From Paraburkholderia agricolaris (lineage in GTDB: Bacteria; Pseudomonadota; Gammaproteobacteria; Burkholderiales; Burkholderiaceae), in NCBI RefSeq assembly GCF_009455635.1, contig NZ_QPER01000001.1:3224001-3288000 (forward strand): a DNA stretch of 64,000 nucleotides. The letters are read 5' to 3'. The position numbers and the translations under genes were made by a program. Shown in pieces: positions 1 through 9,189 of this stretch (position 1 is the first letter of the stretch; every line of letters begins with the position of its first letter). The notes under the pieces are model-generated. The model saw nothing but the letters and a program-made list of their open reading frames with translations. It made no database searches and was not told the DNA's origin.

Positions 1-71
1 GGTCAGCCAGTATCGCGCGCCGGACCGTCCGGTTGCACTGCGGGCAGTAGCCTGAACCAGGCTCGCACATC

Positions 72-746
72 ATGCCCAAAATACTGACGATCGAAGACGA
101 CGAGCTGATCGCCCACGACATCGTGCGCACGCTCAGCGCGAGTGGTTTCGCGGTCGACGTGGCACGCACCGGCCGCGAAGGCATGGCAAAGGTCATGGCG
201 GGCGACTACGACGTCGTCACACTCGACCGCATGCTGCCCGACCTCGACGGCCTGACCATCGTGGCGACAATGCGGGGCGTCGGCATGGAAACGCCGGTGC
301 TCGTGATGAGCGCGATGTCCGATGTCGATCAGCGCATTCAAGGTCTGCGCGCCGGCGGCGACGACTATCTGACCAAGCCGTTCTCGCCCGAGGAAATGTT
401 CGCGCGCGTCGAGGTGCTGTTACGTCGCCGGCCACGTCACGCCAAAGCTGAAACGCTGCTGCGCAGCGGCTCGCTCGAACTCGATCTGGTACGCCGCAAG
501 GTCATGTACCGGCAACGCGAACTCGACCTGCAGCCCACCGAATTCCGCGTACTCGAGTTCATGATGCGTCACGCCGGCCAGGTGCTCACGCGCACGATGA
601 TTTTCGAAGCCGTATGGGGTTGCCGCTTCGATCCCGGCACCAATCTGATCGACGTACATGTAGGCCGTTTGCGCAAAAAGGTCGAGACGCCCGGCGAGCG
701 TCCGTTGATTCGCACCATTCGCGGTTCGGGCTATCTGTTCGGCTGA
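72..746 (+). CDS. OmpR/PhoB-family response regulator
   Basis: This 224-residue DNA-binding regulator has an N-terminal receiver domain (residues 1-115) and a C-terminal winged helix (about 130-224). The receiver keeps the acidic pair in TIEDDE (D9/D10), the phosphoacceptor D52 in TLDRMLP and K102 in YLTKPF, so it should be phosphorylatable. The C-terminal part has the usual GTNLIDVHVGRLRKK recognition-helix pattern. No histidine kinase gene follows it. The next gene, 250 bp downstream on the same strand, starts an RND efflux operon, which is a plausible target. It is clearly paralogous to the regulator at 14547-15224, with near-identical receiver motifs. The partner kinase may lie upstream of the window. 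The first 71 bases hold no recognisable gene. The family call is firm; the regulatory target is inferred. Confidence 0.93.
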   Translation: MPKILTIEDDELIAHDIVRTLSASGFAVDVARTGREGMAKVMAGDYDVVTLDRMLPDLDGLTIVATMRGVGMETPVLVMSAMSDVDQRIQGLRAGGDDYLTKPFSPEEMFARVEVLLRRRPRHAKAETLLRSGSLELDLVRRKVMYRQRELDLQPTEFRVLEFMMRHAGQVLTRTMIFEAVWGCRFDPGTNLIDVHVGRLRKKVETPGERPLIRTIRGSGYLFG

Positions 747-775
747 CGCCGCTCTACTCGCAGGTTTTCTGACCA

Positions 776-805
776 GGCTTTAGCGCTGCATGCAGCGCTA
801 AAGCC
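776..805. terminator. 30-bp perfect palindrome after the response regulator
   Basis: A perfect palindrome with arms GGCTTTAGCGCTGCA and its complement starts 29 bases after the regulator stop codon. It could end the regulator transcript, but no T-run follows. A protein-binding site or attenuator in the leader of the downstream RND operon is equally possible. The rest of 747-995 holds no gene and presumably contains the efflux promoter. Confidence 0.45.
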
Positions 806-995
806 GTTGCAACGCGAGTATCGGCGCAATCACGCACATCGTCCCGGCTTCCTAAAACTAGTTTCATTTGTTTAGTCCACGACTGTTAGGACTCGCTCTC
901 CAGAATGCCGTTACCGGGCCCGCGCAATTGGTGCGTGCCCTAACCGCCACACGCCCGCGCAGATTCAATCGCGCCTCTGAACGGAGCAGCCTTCG

Positions 996-3900
996 ATGTT
1001 AAAAATAGTCCGGTTGGCTTTGACCCGGCCCTACACGTTCATCGTGCTTGCGATGCTGATCCTGTTGGTCGGCCCGCTTGCCGCATTGCGAACGCCGACG
1101 GATATCTTTCCCGACATCCGCATTCCCGTGATCAGCGTGGTCTGGAACTATGCCGGCCTGCAACCGGACGATATGTCCGGACGCATCGTCACCTACTACG
1201 AACGCACGCTCGGCACGACGGTGAACGACGTCGCGCATATCGAGTCGCAATCGTTTCGCGGCTACGGCATCGTCAAGATATTCTTCCAGCCGACCGTGGA
1301 TATCCGCACCGCCACCGCACAGGTGACCTCGGTTTCGCAAACCGTGCTCAAGCAGATGCCGCCGGGCACCACGCCGCCGCAGATTCTGAACTACAACGCG
1401 TCGACCGTGCCGGTGCTGCAACTGGCGTTGACCAGCAACACGCTCGACGAACAGAAGCTCGCCGACTACGCGACCAACTTCATTCGTCCGCAATTGCTGA
1501 GCGTGCCCGGCGTAGCGATTCCGACACCGTACGGCGGCAAGACCCGTGAAGTACAGATCGATCTCGATCCACAGGCACTGCAGGCGAAAAAGCTCTCCGC
1601 CAACGACGTCGCGACCGCCCTCGCACAGCAGAACCAGATCATTCCGGCCGGTACCGAGAAGATTGGCCGCTTCGAATACAACATCAAGCTGAACAACAGC
1701 CCGCTCGCGCTCGACGAACTGAATGCGCTGCCGATCAAGACGGTGGACGGCGCAACAATCTATATCCGCGACGTGGCTCACGTGCGCGACGGCTATCCGC
1801 CACAAGGCAACGTAGTGCGGGTGGACGGTCATCGCGCGGTGCTGATGAGCATTCTGAAGAATGGCTCCGCGTCGACGCTCGACATCATCTCCGGGGTCAA
1901 GGCGCAGTTGCCGCGTATTGAAGCGACGCTGCCGCCCGGCCTGAAGCTCGTGACGATGGGCGATCAATCGACCTTTGTGAAAGGCGCCGTCAGCGGCGTG
2001 GCGCGTGAAGGCGTGATCGCCGCCGCGCTCACTTCGCTGATGATTCTGCTGTTCCTCGGCAGCTGGCGCTCGACGCTGATCATTGCGGCGTCGATTCCGC
2101 TCGCCGTGCTGGCCGCCATTGCCGGTCTCGCCGCCATGGGCGAAACGCTCAACGTGATGACGCTCGGCGGCCTTGCGCTCGCGGTCGGGATTCTGGTCGA
2201 CGACGCCACCGTCACAATCGAAAACATCAACTGGCATCTCGAGCAAGGCAAGGACGTGCGCAGCGCGATTATGGACGGCGCCGCGCAGATCGTCGCCCCC
2301 GCGTTCGTGTCGCTGCTGTGCATCTGCATCGTGTTCGTGCCGATGCTGCTGCTTAACGGCATCGCCCGCTTCCTGTTCGTACCGATGGCCGAAGCAGTGA
2401 TCTTCGCGATGATCGCGTCGTTCATTCTCTCGCGTACGTTCGTGCCGATGATGGCGCAGTACCTGTTGCGCCCCCATGCGTCGGGCGGCCACGCCTCCGG
2501 CGAACTGGCCGCGGTGATGGACCCGCACGGCGGCCACGCGCATGCGGCGCCCTCGCGCAATCCGCTGGTGCGCTTTCAACGTGGCTTCGAGCGGCGTTTC
2601 GAGCGCGTGCGCAGCGTGTACCGGATCGTGCTCGGTCTTGCGCTCACGCATCGCAAACGCTTCGTGGCGGGCTTCCTGGTCGTGGTCGGCGCGTCCTTCC
2701 TGCTCGCGCCGTGGCTCGGCCGCAATTTCTTCCCCGATATCGACTCCGGCGCAATCTCGATCCACGTGCGCGCCCCGATCGGCACACGGGTCGAAGATAC
2801 CGCCGCGGAATTCGACCGGATCGAGAACGCTGTGCGCCGCGCGATTCCGCCCGACCAGTTGCGCAGTATCGTCGACAACATCGGCCTGCCCAATAGCGGT
2901 ATCAACCTGACCTATAACAACAGCGGCACCACCGGACCGCAGGACGGCGACATTCTCATCTCGCTGGACGAGAACCACCAGCCGACCGCCCACTTTGTGC
3001 GCGAGCTCCGCGAAACACTGCCGCGCCAGTTTCCGGGGACAACTTTCGCGTTCCTGCCGGCCGATATCGTCAGCCAGATCCTGAATTTCGGCGCACCCGC
3101 GCCGATCGACCTGCAGGTGGCAGGACCGAATCAGGCAGCCAATCATCGCTACGCCAACGAGGTGATGCGGCGTATGCGTCTGATTCCCGGCATTGCCGAT
3201 ACGCGCATCCAGCAGGCCGCGACGTATCCGCAATTCACCGTGTCGGTGGACCGTTCGCGTGCCGATCAGCTCGGCATCACCGAACAGGACGTGACCAATT
3301 CCGTGGTGGCGAGCCTCTCGGGTACGAGCCAGGTGTCGCCGACGTACTGGTTGAATCCGAAGAACGGCGTGTCGTATCCGATCGTCGCGCAGACGCCGCA
3401 ATACGACATGACTTCCCTGTCGAATCTGAGCAACCTGCCGGTGACGAGCAAGAGCGGCCAGGCGCAGATTCTCGGCGGCATCGCGACCATTACACGCGGC
3501 GTCGGCAATGCGGTGGTGTCGCACTACAACATCGAACCGCTCTACGACGTGTTCGCGACCACCCAGGGTCAGGATTTGGGCGCCGTCGCAGCGAGGATTC
3601 AGAACATCGTCCATGCGACCGCGAAAGACGTGCCGAACGGCTCGATTGTCACGCTGCGCGGCCAGGTGCAAACGATGAATAGCGCGTTCCTCGGCTTGTC
3701 GCTGGGTCTGGTCGGCGCGATTCTGCTGATCTATCTGCTGATCGTCGTGAACTTCCACTCGTGGAGCGACGCGTTCGTGATCGTCACCGCGTTGCCCGCG
3801 GCGCTGGCCGGCATCGTGTGGATGCTGTTCACCACGCATACGCCGCTCTCGGTGCCCGCACTGACCGGCGCAATTCTCTGCATGGGCGTCGCGACCGCCA

Positions 3901-4277
3901 ACAGCATTCTGGTGGTGAGCTTTGCCCGCGAACGGCTGGCGGTGACCGGTAACGCGCTGGTCGCGGCAATGGAAGCCGGTTTCACCCGCTTTCGCCCGGT
4001 GCTGATGACGGCGCTCGCGATGATCATCGGCATGGCGCCGATGGCGCTCGGTCTCGGCGACGGCGGCGAGCAGAACGCGCCGCTCGGCCGCGCCGTAATC
4101 GGCGGCCTGATCTGCGCGACCTTCGCCACGCTGCTCTTCGTACCGGTTGTGTTCAGCCTCGTGCACCGGCGCGACGCCGGCGCTCACGATCCGTCGCACG
4201 GCCCATCGCATCGCTCATCCAACGATCCCTCGCACGATCACTCATCATCCGAACCCGGAGTCCAACATGTCCACTGA
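996..4277 (+). CDS. RND efflux pump inner-membrane permease
   Basis: This 1093-residue proton-driven permease should form the inner-membrane trimer of a tripartite pump with the next two genes. It has the AcrB-like plan: a first transmembrane helix at residues 12-30, a large periplasmic porter domain, a helix bundle from about 340 with the proton-relay Asp pair D402/D403 in GILVDDATV, a second periplasmic domain and a second bundle ending near 1055. The start is an ATG; GGAGCAG lies upstream. Two segments are unusual: a His-rich central cytoplasmic loop at about 494-517 and a 37-residue C-terminal tail with eight histidines. The gene overlaps the adaptor gene by 11 bases, which supports translational coupling. 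Order permease-adaptor-channel is unlike acrAB. The substrate cannot be read from sequence. Confidence 0.95.
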   Translation: MLKIVRLALTRPYTFIVLAMLILLVGPLAALRTPTDIFPDIRIPVISVVWNYAGLQPDDMSGRIVTYYERTLGTTVNDVAHIESQSFRGYGIVKIFFQPTVDIRTATAQVTSVSQTVLKQMPPGTTPPQILNYNASTVPVLQLALTSNTLDEQKLADYATNFIRPQLLSVPGVAIPTPYGGKTREVQIDLDPQALQAKKLSANDVATALAQQNQIIPAGTEKIGRFEYNIKLNNSPLALDELNALPIKTVDGATIYIRDVAHVRDGYPPQGNVVRVDGHRAVLMSILKNGSASTLDIISGVKAQLPRIEATLPPGLKLVTMGDQSTFVKGAVSGVAREGVIAAALTSLMILLFLGSWRSTLIIAASIPLAVLAAIAGLAAMGETLNVMTLGGLALAVGILVDDATVTIENINWHLEQGKDVRSAIMDGAAQIVAPAFVSLLCICIVFVPMLLLNGIARFLFVPMAEAVIFAMIASFILSRTFVPMMAQYLLRPHASGGHASGELAAVMDPHGGHAHAAPSRNPLVRFQRGFERRFERVRSVYRIVLGLALTHRKRFVAGFLVVVGASFLLAPWLGRNFFPDIDSGAISIHVRAPIGTRVEDTAAEFDRIENAVRRAIPPDQLRSIVDNIGLPNSGINLTYNNSGTTGPQDGDILISLDENHQPTAHFVRELRETLPRQFPGTTFAFLPADIVSQILNFGAPAPIDLQVAGPNQAANHRYANEVMRRMRLIPGIADTRIQQAATYPQFTVSVDRSRADQLGITEQDVTNSVVASLSGTSQVSPTYWLNPKNGVSYPIVAQTPQYDMTSLSNLSNLPVTSKSGQAQILGGIATITRGVGNAVVSHYNIEPLYDVFATTQGQDLGAVAARIQNIVHATAKDVPNGSIVTLRGQVQTMNSAFLGLSLGLVGAILLIYLLIVVNFHSWSDAFVIVTALPAALAGIVWMLFTTHTPLSVPALTGAILCMGVATANSILVVSFARERLAVTGNALVAAMEAGFTRFRPVLMTALAMIIGMAPMALGLGDGGEQNAPLGRAVIGGLICATFATLLFVPVVFSLVHRRDAGAHDPSHGPSHRSSNDPSHDHSSSEPGVQHVH

Positions 4278-5481
4278 GATCGAGATCAATTCGCCGAAGC
4301 GGCTGCGTCATCTGAAGCTGGTCGGTATCGTCGCGCTGCTGGCGGCAGCGGGCATCGTGACGAGCGGCATTGCCAGCCGCGTGCACGCGAAACAGGAGCT
4401 CACCACCTGGTCGGCCGAGCAAGCCGTGCCGACGGTGGTTGCATACACGCCGAAGCACGACCTCGGCGCGCAGGCGCTGGTGTTGCCCGGACGCCTCTCC
4501 GCCTTCGTCAACGCACCGATCTATGCGCGCGTATCAGGTTATCTGCATGCGTGGTATGCCGATATCGGCACGCATGTCAAAGCCGGCCAGTTGCTCGGCG
4601 TGATCGACACGCCCGACCTCGATCAGCAATTGCTGCAGGCTCGCGCCGATCTGCAGAATTCGGTGGCGAACGAAAAACTCGCTGCCTCCACGGCAAGCCG
4701 CTGGACCAAGATGCTCCAGCAGGATTCGGTCTCCCAGCAGGATGCCGACGAAAAGACCAGCGATCTGGTTGCCAAGCAGGCGACGGTAGCCGCCGCGCAA
4801 GCCAACGTGCGGCGTCTCGAAGCGCTCGAATCGTTCAAGCGCATTACCGCGCCGTTCGACGGCATCGTCACCGCGCGCACCACCGACATCGGCGCGCTCA
4901 TCAATGCGGGCGGCGGCAACGGGCCTGAACTGTTCACCGTCTCCGACGCCCGTCAGTTGCGTGTCTATGTGAGCGTGCCGCAGGACGAGGCGGCCGCCAT
5001 CAAACCCGGCATGACCGCCACACTCACCGTACCGGAACGGCCCGGCGTGAAGTTCAACGCCAAACTCGTCGACACCGACGACGCGATCACGCCTTCCTCG
5101 GGCACACTGCTGGTGCAGCTCGCGGTCGACAACCAGGATGGTTTGCTGATTCCCGGCGAATACACCGAGGTGCATTTTGCGTTGCCGACCAACTCGCACG
5201 CGCTGTCGATCCCGGCCAGTTCGCTTATCTTCCGGCAGGCCGGCTTGCAGGTTGCCGTAGTCGGCAACGACAACCGCGCCGTGCTCAAATCGGTGTCGAT
5301 CGCCACGGATCTCGGCACGCACGTCGAGATCGCGTCGGGTCTGAATCCCACCGACCGCGTGATCGACAACCCGCCCGACTCGCTCGCGTCCGGCGACGAA
5401 GTGCGGCTCGAAAGCAAACCGGCCGGTACGACGGACACGTCGCTAGCCGAACGCCGGCCGGCGGAGAGCGCTCATGGATAA
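4267..5481 (+). CDS. RND efflux periplasmic adaptor (HlyD/MFP family)
   Basis: This 404-residue membrane fusion protein should link the permease to the outer-membrane channel. It has one N-terminal membrane anchor (about residues 18-36), a lipoyl-like half motif around YLHAWYADIGTHVKAGQLL, a coiled-coil hairpin at about 120-190 with heptad-rich AARADLQNSVANEKL-like sequence, the returning lipoyl half near FDGIVTARTTDIGALI, and a beta-barrel region. The frame is open from 4147, but the ATG at 4267 is preferred because GGAG lies 7 bases upstream and the anchor follows at the right distance. It overlaps the permease by 11 bases and the next gene by 8, so the three form one operon. Confidence 0.93.
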   Translation: MSTEIEINSPKRLRHLKLVGIVALLAAAGIVTSGIASRVHAKQELTTWSAEQAVPTVVAYTPKHDLGAQALVLPGRLSAFVNAPIYARVSGYLHAWYADIGTHVKAGQLLGVIDTPDLDQQLLQARADLQNSVANEKLAASTASRWTKMLQQDSVSQQDADEKTSDLVAKQATVAAAQANVRRLEALESFKRITAPFDGIVTARTTDIGALINAGGGNGPELFTVSDARQLRVYVSVPQDEAAAIKPGMTATLTVPERPGVKFNAKLVDTDDAITPSSGTLLVQLAVDNQDGLLIPGEYTEVHFALPTNSHALSIPASSLIFRQAGLQVAVVGNDNRAVLKSVSIATDLGTHVEIASGLNPTDRVIDNPPDSLASGDEVRLESKPAGTTDTSLAERRPAESAHG

Positions 5482-6964
5482 ACGCCGCATCTGCATCGCA
5501 CTGGCGGCCGCGGCGCTGGTGAGCGGCTGCTCGTTTGCGCCGACCTACCAGGCGCCCGCCACCAGCATCCCCACGACCTTCAAGGAAGGCGGCGCCTGGC
5601 AGCTCGCCAGACCAGCCGACCGCGTGCCGCGCGACGCGTGGTGGAGCGTCTATCGCGATCCCGTACTCGACCGTCTCGAAGTTCAGGTGGCGGCGGCCAA
5701 TCCGGACGTGGCCGCCGCGATGGCGCGGCATGACGAGGCCACCGCCTATCTGTCGCAAGCCCGTTCGGGCCTGTTCCCGACCATTGGCGCGGAAGCGTCC
5801 GTCGAACGCCAAAGGCAGTCCGATAACCGCCCGCTGCGGGGCGCGGGTCAGCCCGCGGTGTACGGCACGAACACGGTCGACGTCGGCATCGGTTACGACC
5901 TCGACCTGTGGGGCAAGATCCGCAACGAGGTTTCCGCAGGCCGCTCGGCAATGCAGGCCAGCGAGGCCGATCTCCAGTCGGTGCGCCTGAGCTTGCAGGC
6001 AAATCTGGCCAGTGCGTACTTCAATCTGCGCGGGCTGGACGAGCAGCAGCAACTGCTCAACGATACGATCGACACTTACCAGCACGCGCTCAAACTCACG
6101 TTGAGCCGCCACGCGGGCGGCATTGCATCCGATCTCGACGTCTCGCGCGCGCAAACGCAACTCGACACCGCACGCGCTTCCGCGGACGACATCGCTGCAC
6201 GCCGCGCCCTGTACGAGCATGCGATCGCCAGCCTGACCGGCACACCGGCGTCCTCGTTCACACTCGCACCGGAGATCGAAACGGCGTACCTGCCGTCGAT
6301 TCCAACCGGCGTGCCGGCCGCGCTGCTGCAACGGCGCCCCGATATCGCGGCAGCCGAGCGGCGCGTTGCCGAGGCCAATGCGAAGATCGGCGTGGCCAAG
6401 GCAGCGTTCTTCCCGGACATTTCGCTCGGTCTCGACGGCGGCTATCAGAGCGACACGCTTTCGCCGTGGCTGATGGCGCCGAACGAAATCTGGTCGGTCG
6501 GGCCAAGCCTGGTGTTCACGCTATTCGACGGCGGGCGCCGTGAAGCGATCACACAGCAGGCTCGCGCGAAGCTCGCCGAGAACGGCGCGAAATACAAGGC
6601 GACGGTGCTGCTCGCCTTCCAGCAGGTCGAAGACAACCTGGCCCAACTGCATCATCTCGGCGACGAGGCCACGCAGCAAAACGAGGCGCTGGTGGCCGCG
6701 CAACGCACCTTGACGCTTTCGATGTCGCGCTATCGCGACGGCGTGGTCAGCTATCTGGACGTGGTGACCGCGCAAACCACCGAACTCACCACGCAGATCG
6801 ACGCGCTGAACCTCACTACGCGGCGTTTGCTGGCCTCGGTGGGATTGATCGAGGCGCTGGGGGGCGGCTGGTCGCCGGACGGCGCCACGGGCACGCCTGA
6901 GGTTCAGGCGGCCAGCGTGCAGGTGGCGCATCCCAATCCCGGAGTGCTCGCGTCCGCGGATTGA
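5474..6964 (+). CDS. NodT-family outer-membrane efflux lipoprotein
   Basis: This 496-residue TolC-like outer-membrane factor completes the tripartite pump. The N-terminus is a lipoprotein signal with lipobox VSGC (Cys19), followed by the FAPTYQAP motif typical of NodT/OprM proteins. Two repeated outer-membrane efflux domains follow; the second half carries RRPDIAAAERRVAEANAKIGVAKA, the usual signature. Its start overlaps the adaptor stop by 8 bases and a strong hairpin terminator lies 56 bases downstream, closing the operon. Length and domain order match the family. Confidence 0.95.
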   Translation: MDKRRICIALAAAALVSGCSFAPTYQAPATSIPTTFKEGGAWQLARPADRVPRDAWWSVYRDPVLDRLEVQVAAANPDVAAAMARHDEATAYLSQARSGLFPTIGAEASVERQRQSDNRPLRGAGQPAVYGTNTVDVGIGYDLDLWGKIRNEVSAGRSAMQASEADLQSVRLSLQANLASAYFNLRGLDEQQQLLNDTIDTYQHALKLTLSRHAGGIASDLDVSRAQTQLDTARASADDIAARRALYEHAIASLTGTPASSFTLAPEIETAYLPSIPTGVPAALLQRRPDIAAAERRVAEANAKIGVAKAAFFPDISLGLDGGYQSDTLSPWLMAPNEIWSVGPSLVFTLFDGGRREAITQQARAKLAENGAKYKATVLLAFQQVEDNLAQLHHLGDEATQQNEALVAAQRTLTLSMSRYRDGVVSYLDVVTAQTTELTTQIDALNLTTRRLLASVGLIEALGGGWSPDGATGTPEVQAASVQVAHPNPGVLASAD

Positions 6965-7019
6965 ACCGGCTGGCTGAAGCTGCCAGTTGAATCTGACTGC
7001 CGGGTCCGCCAATGCCATA

Positions 7020-7054
7020 AAAAACGTCGCCGGTGATGAACCGGCGACGTTTTT
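7020..7054. terminator. Bidirectional intrinsic terminator between pump operon and porin
   Basis: A 14-bp perfect stem (AAAAACGTCGCCGG and its complement) with a 7-base loop carries an A-run on the left and a T-run on the right. It can therefore terminate the plus-strand efflux operon and the minus-strand porin gene, which converge here. Confidence 0.9.
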
Positions 7055-7097
7055 GTTTCGGGCAAGCCCACTGCAGCTTGCAGCAGGCTTGCAGCAC

Positions 7098-8276
7098 TCA
7101 GAACCGATGCCGCATTCCCAGCGCCACCACTGCCTGCCGATCGCTCGACGAAGCCGCCAGCGAGTAGATCGACGCATTGCCCAGCACCGCGATGCCGTCC
7201 GCACCGGACACATGCTGATACACGCCTTCCAGATACACATCGGTTCGGCGCGACAACGCATAGTCAGCCTGCAACATGAACTGATTCCACTTTGGCGCGA
7301 CGCTCCTGCCGTCGTCGCTGAAATGCCCGTCGGTGAACGTGTACGAGCCGCCCAGCGTGAACGCCGGTGTAATCGCGTAGCGCGCATTCAGTTCGTAGTT
7401 ATTGAAGGTGAGCATATCGCCGTTGAGTGTGGAATACGCACCACCCTGGGTGATCTGATGCGGATCGTCGAGCATCGTTCGTGTGAAGACGAGGCCGACA
7501 GTCGCCGCGCCGAACGTATAGCGGCCCGCCGCGCCGAGAATGCGCTGGCGCGCGCCGGTGAAGACCGCGTCGCCGTCGCTGCTGCTCACCGCGCCGCCGG
7601 TATTGCCGGGTTGATTGACGCCACCCGGCTGGTTCACCTGCAGATAGGCGAGCGCCAGATTGAACGGACCGCCCGCCCATTGCGCGCCGAGACTATAGGC
7701 GTTGTTGTTGCTGAAACCGCCGGCCGCATTGCTGAAGGCGTAAGCGCCGCCGACCGTGAAGCCGTCATACGTCGCGCTGCGGAATTTCAGCGCGTTGTTC
7801 ATGCGCAGATCGTTGTTGAGGTTGTCGTTATCGAACGGATGGTCGGCAATATTGCCGCCGAAACCCGAACCCGTCGCCGAAAGCGGCGCGACGAAATCAA
7901 CGAGGAAGTCATATTGCCGGCCCATCGTCACGGTGCCCCACTGTTTGCTTGCGATACCGACCCACGCCTGACGGCCGAATTCGTCGCCGCCATTGGAGAA
8001 CTTGCCGCTGTCGATATTAAAACCGTTCTCCAGATCGAAGACCGCGCTCAGTCCGCCGCCCAGGTCTTCGTTGCCACGCAGGCCCCAGCGGTCGGTACTG
8101 ACGTTGCCGCTCTCCATCATCCAGTTGCTTTTGCCGCCCGTGGCCGTTTTCTGATTGCTGATGTAGTCGATGCCCGTATCGAGGGTCCCGTAGAGCGTGA
8201 CACTGCTTTGCGCGTGCGCCGCCGCACCGAAGGTGCCTGCCAGGGCGACGAGTGTGGTTGCCAATGCTTTATTCAT
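7098..8276 (-). CDS. Gram-negative porin (OmpC-like general diffusion porin)
   Basis: This 392-residue trimeric outer-membrane beta-barrel has a Sec signal peptide (MNKALATTLVALAGTFGAAAHA) cleaved before QSSVTLYG, the standard mature start of Burkholderia porins. It carries the family motifs RWGLRGNEDLGGGLSAVFDLE and a C-terminal RHRF ending with the aromatic residue needed for barrel assembly. The frame is open upstream to 8375, but the start at 8276 is chosen because the signal peptide begins there. A second porin of the same family lies at 9190-10305. It probably passes small hydrophilic solutes; selectivity is unknown. Confidence 0.95.
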   Translation of the reverse strand: MNKALATTLVALAGTFGAAAHAQSSVTLYGTLDTGIDYISNQKTATGGKSNWMMESGNVSTDRWGLRGNEDLGGGLSAVFDLENGFNIDSGKFSNGGDEFGRQAWVGIASKQWGTVTMGRQYDFLVDFVAPLSATGSGFGGNIADHPFDNDNLNNDLRMNNALKFRSATYDGFTVGGAYAFSNAAGGFSNNNAYSLGAQWAGGPFNLALAYLQVNQPGGVNQPGNTGGAVSSSDGDAVFTGARQRILGAAGRYTFGAATVGLVFTRTMLDDPHQITQGGAYSTLNGDMLTFNNYELNARYAITPAFTLGGSYTFTDGHFSDDGRSVAPKWNQFMLQADYALSRRTDVYLEGVYQHVSGADGIAVLGNASIYSLAASSSDRQAVVALGMRHRF

Positions 8277-8395
8277 GTTTGATTCCGGGTAAGAGAAGGC
8301 GCCGGTCCGCGCATTGACGGACCGATCCCGCACACCGTGCGGGTAGCCGCAATGTAGATTTGCGCGATGACACACCCGTGATCAAAACCGGCCCA

Positions 8396-8422
8396 TTCAT
8401 GAAACGTTTTTTATGTTCATGA
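8396..8422. promoter_or_regulatory. Direct repeat TTCATGA x2, 20 bp apart, in the porin promoter region
   Basis: TTCATGA occurs at 8396-8402 and 8416-8422. Start-to-start spacing is 20 bp, about two helical turns, and each half contains the palindrome TCATGA. It lies between the porin start (8276) and the divergent small gene at 8603. That 326-bp gap holds no other gene. A dimeric regulator or AraC/OmpR-type site is possible; no protein can be assigned. Confidence 0.35.
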
Positions 8423-8602
8423 CATGTGGCCGGAGGCCCTTTAAAACATTGCCACGGCGACGCTTGAACAGATAAATATCTTTTCATGCACACATCGCCG
8501 AACCGCTAAAGCCAGGTGACTATCCTTCTCATCAACCGATCCACGAATGCATTGCGGTTCGCGCATCGGCCCCAACCAATTTGATTTGTGAGGATTACGA
8601 AC

Positions 8603-8878
8603 ATGAAATCTCTGACGCTCGCCATCGCTTTCATCGGTGCAACCGCAACGGCTTCCGCTTTCGCTCAATCGGCCACTGCGCCCGCACAGCAAAACACCGC
8701 GCCGGCAATGCAAGTGGCACAGAACAGCACGACCGGGAGCAACGGTGCAGGATCGTGGGTTGCGCCTTACGGTCAGGCGACCGCCGGGAAGACGCGTGCA
8801 CAGGTTTATCAGGAACTGGTGCATGCGGAGAAGGACGGCCAGCTCGCCTACCTGAACTCGACCCTCTACGCACACTGA
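8603..8878 (+). CDS. DUF4148-type small secreted protein
   Basis: This 91-residue protein has a Sec signal peptide (MKSLTLAIAFIGATATASAFA) and a short mature part ending KTRAQVYQELVHAEKDGQLAYLNSTLYAH. That ending is the characteristic DUF4148 pattern found in many Burkholderiales periplasmic proteins. The ATG at 8603 is preferred over an in-frame GTG at 8588 because TGAGG lies 9 bases upstream and the signal peptide starts there. The role of the family is unknown. It sits between two porins and just before a tiny lipoprotein on the same strand, 88 bp away. Confidence 0.85.
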   Translation: MKSLTLAIAFIGATATASAFAQSATAPAQQNTAPAMQVAQNSTTGSNGAGSWVAPYGQATAGKTRAQVYQELVHAEKDGQLAYLNSTLYAH

Positions 8879-8966
8879 TCCCGATGAACAACGAAGGCCG
8901 GATGAATGATTTCATCCGGCTTAATCGTCAATCGCACCGCTGCGCCTTCTTGCCCCGAAAACATCA

Positions 8967-9125
8967 ATGACCCTCCGTACCGCGATCAAACGATCTGCTT
9001 GCTTCGCTGTTGCCGCTGTCACAGCCGGACTGCTGTTATCCGGTTGCGCGACGACAACGACACCCACCAGCGCCGACAACTGTGTCGGTCCACCGAGTTA
9101 CTGCAACGTCTATTTTGGTTCATGA
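8967..9125 (+). CDS. Small lipoprotein, 52 residues
   Basis: This short reading frame starts at ATG 8967 and stops at 9125. It encodes a basic N-terminus (MTLRTAIKRS), a hydrophobic stretch and a lipobox LLLSGC with the acylated Cys at residue 27. The 25-residue mature part is rich in Thr and has two further Cys residues (39 and 46), which could form a disulfide. A strong terminator follows 9 bases later, as expected for the end of a transcription unit. The ribosome-binding site is weak. It may be co-transcribed with the DUF4148 gene. Small lipoproteins of this kind occur in Burkholderiales; function unknown. Confidence 0.72.
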   Translation: MTLRTAIKRSACFAVAAVTAGLLLSGCATTTTPTSADNCVGPPSYCNVYFGS

Positions 9126-9134
9126 ACAAACGAA

Positions 9135-9172
9135 AAAAGAGCGCGCTACCCCTTCGGGCAGCGCGCTCTTTT
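9135..9172. terminator. Bidirectional intrinsic terminator
   Basis: A 13-bp perfect stem (AAAAGAGCGCGCT and its complement) with a 12-base loop has an A-run at one end and a T-run at the other. It lies between the convergent small lipoprotein gene and the porin ending at 9190, and can serve both. Confidence 0.92.
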
Positions 9173-9189
9173 ACTTGACGCGGGGGCTT

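Noticed and set aside
999..4211. 1070-codon minus-strand frame opposite the RND permease
   Set aside because: A GC-rich mirror frame. It reads as Arg/His-rich low-complexity sequence with no domain, while the plus strand encodes a clear RND permease.
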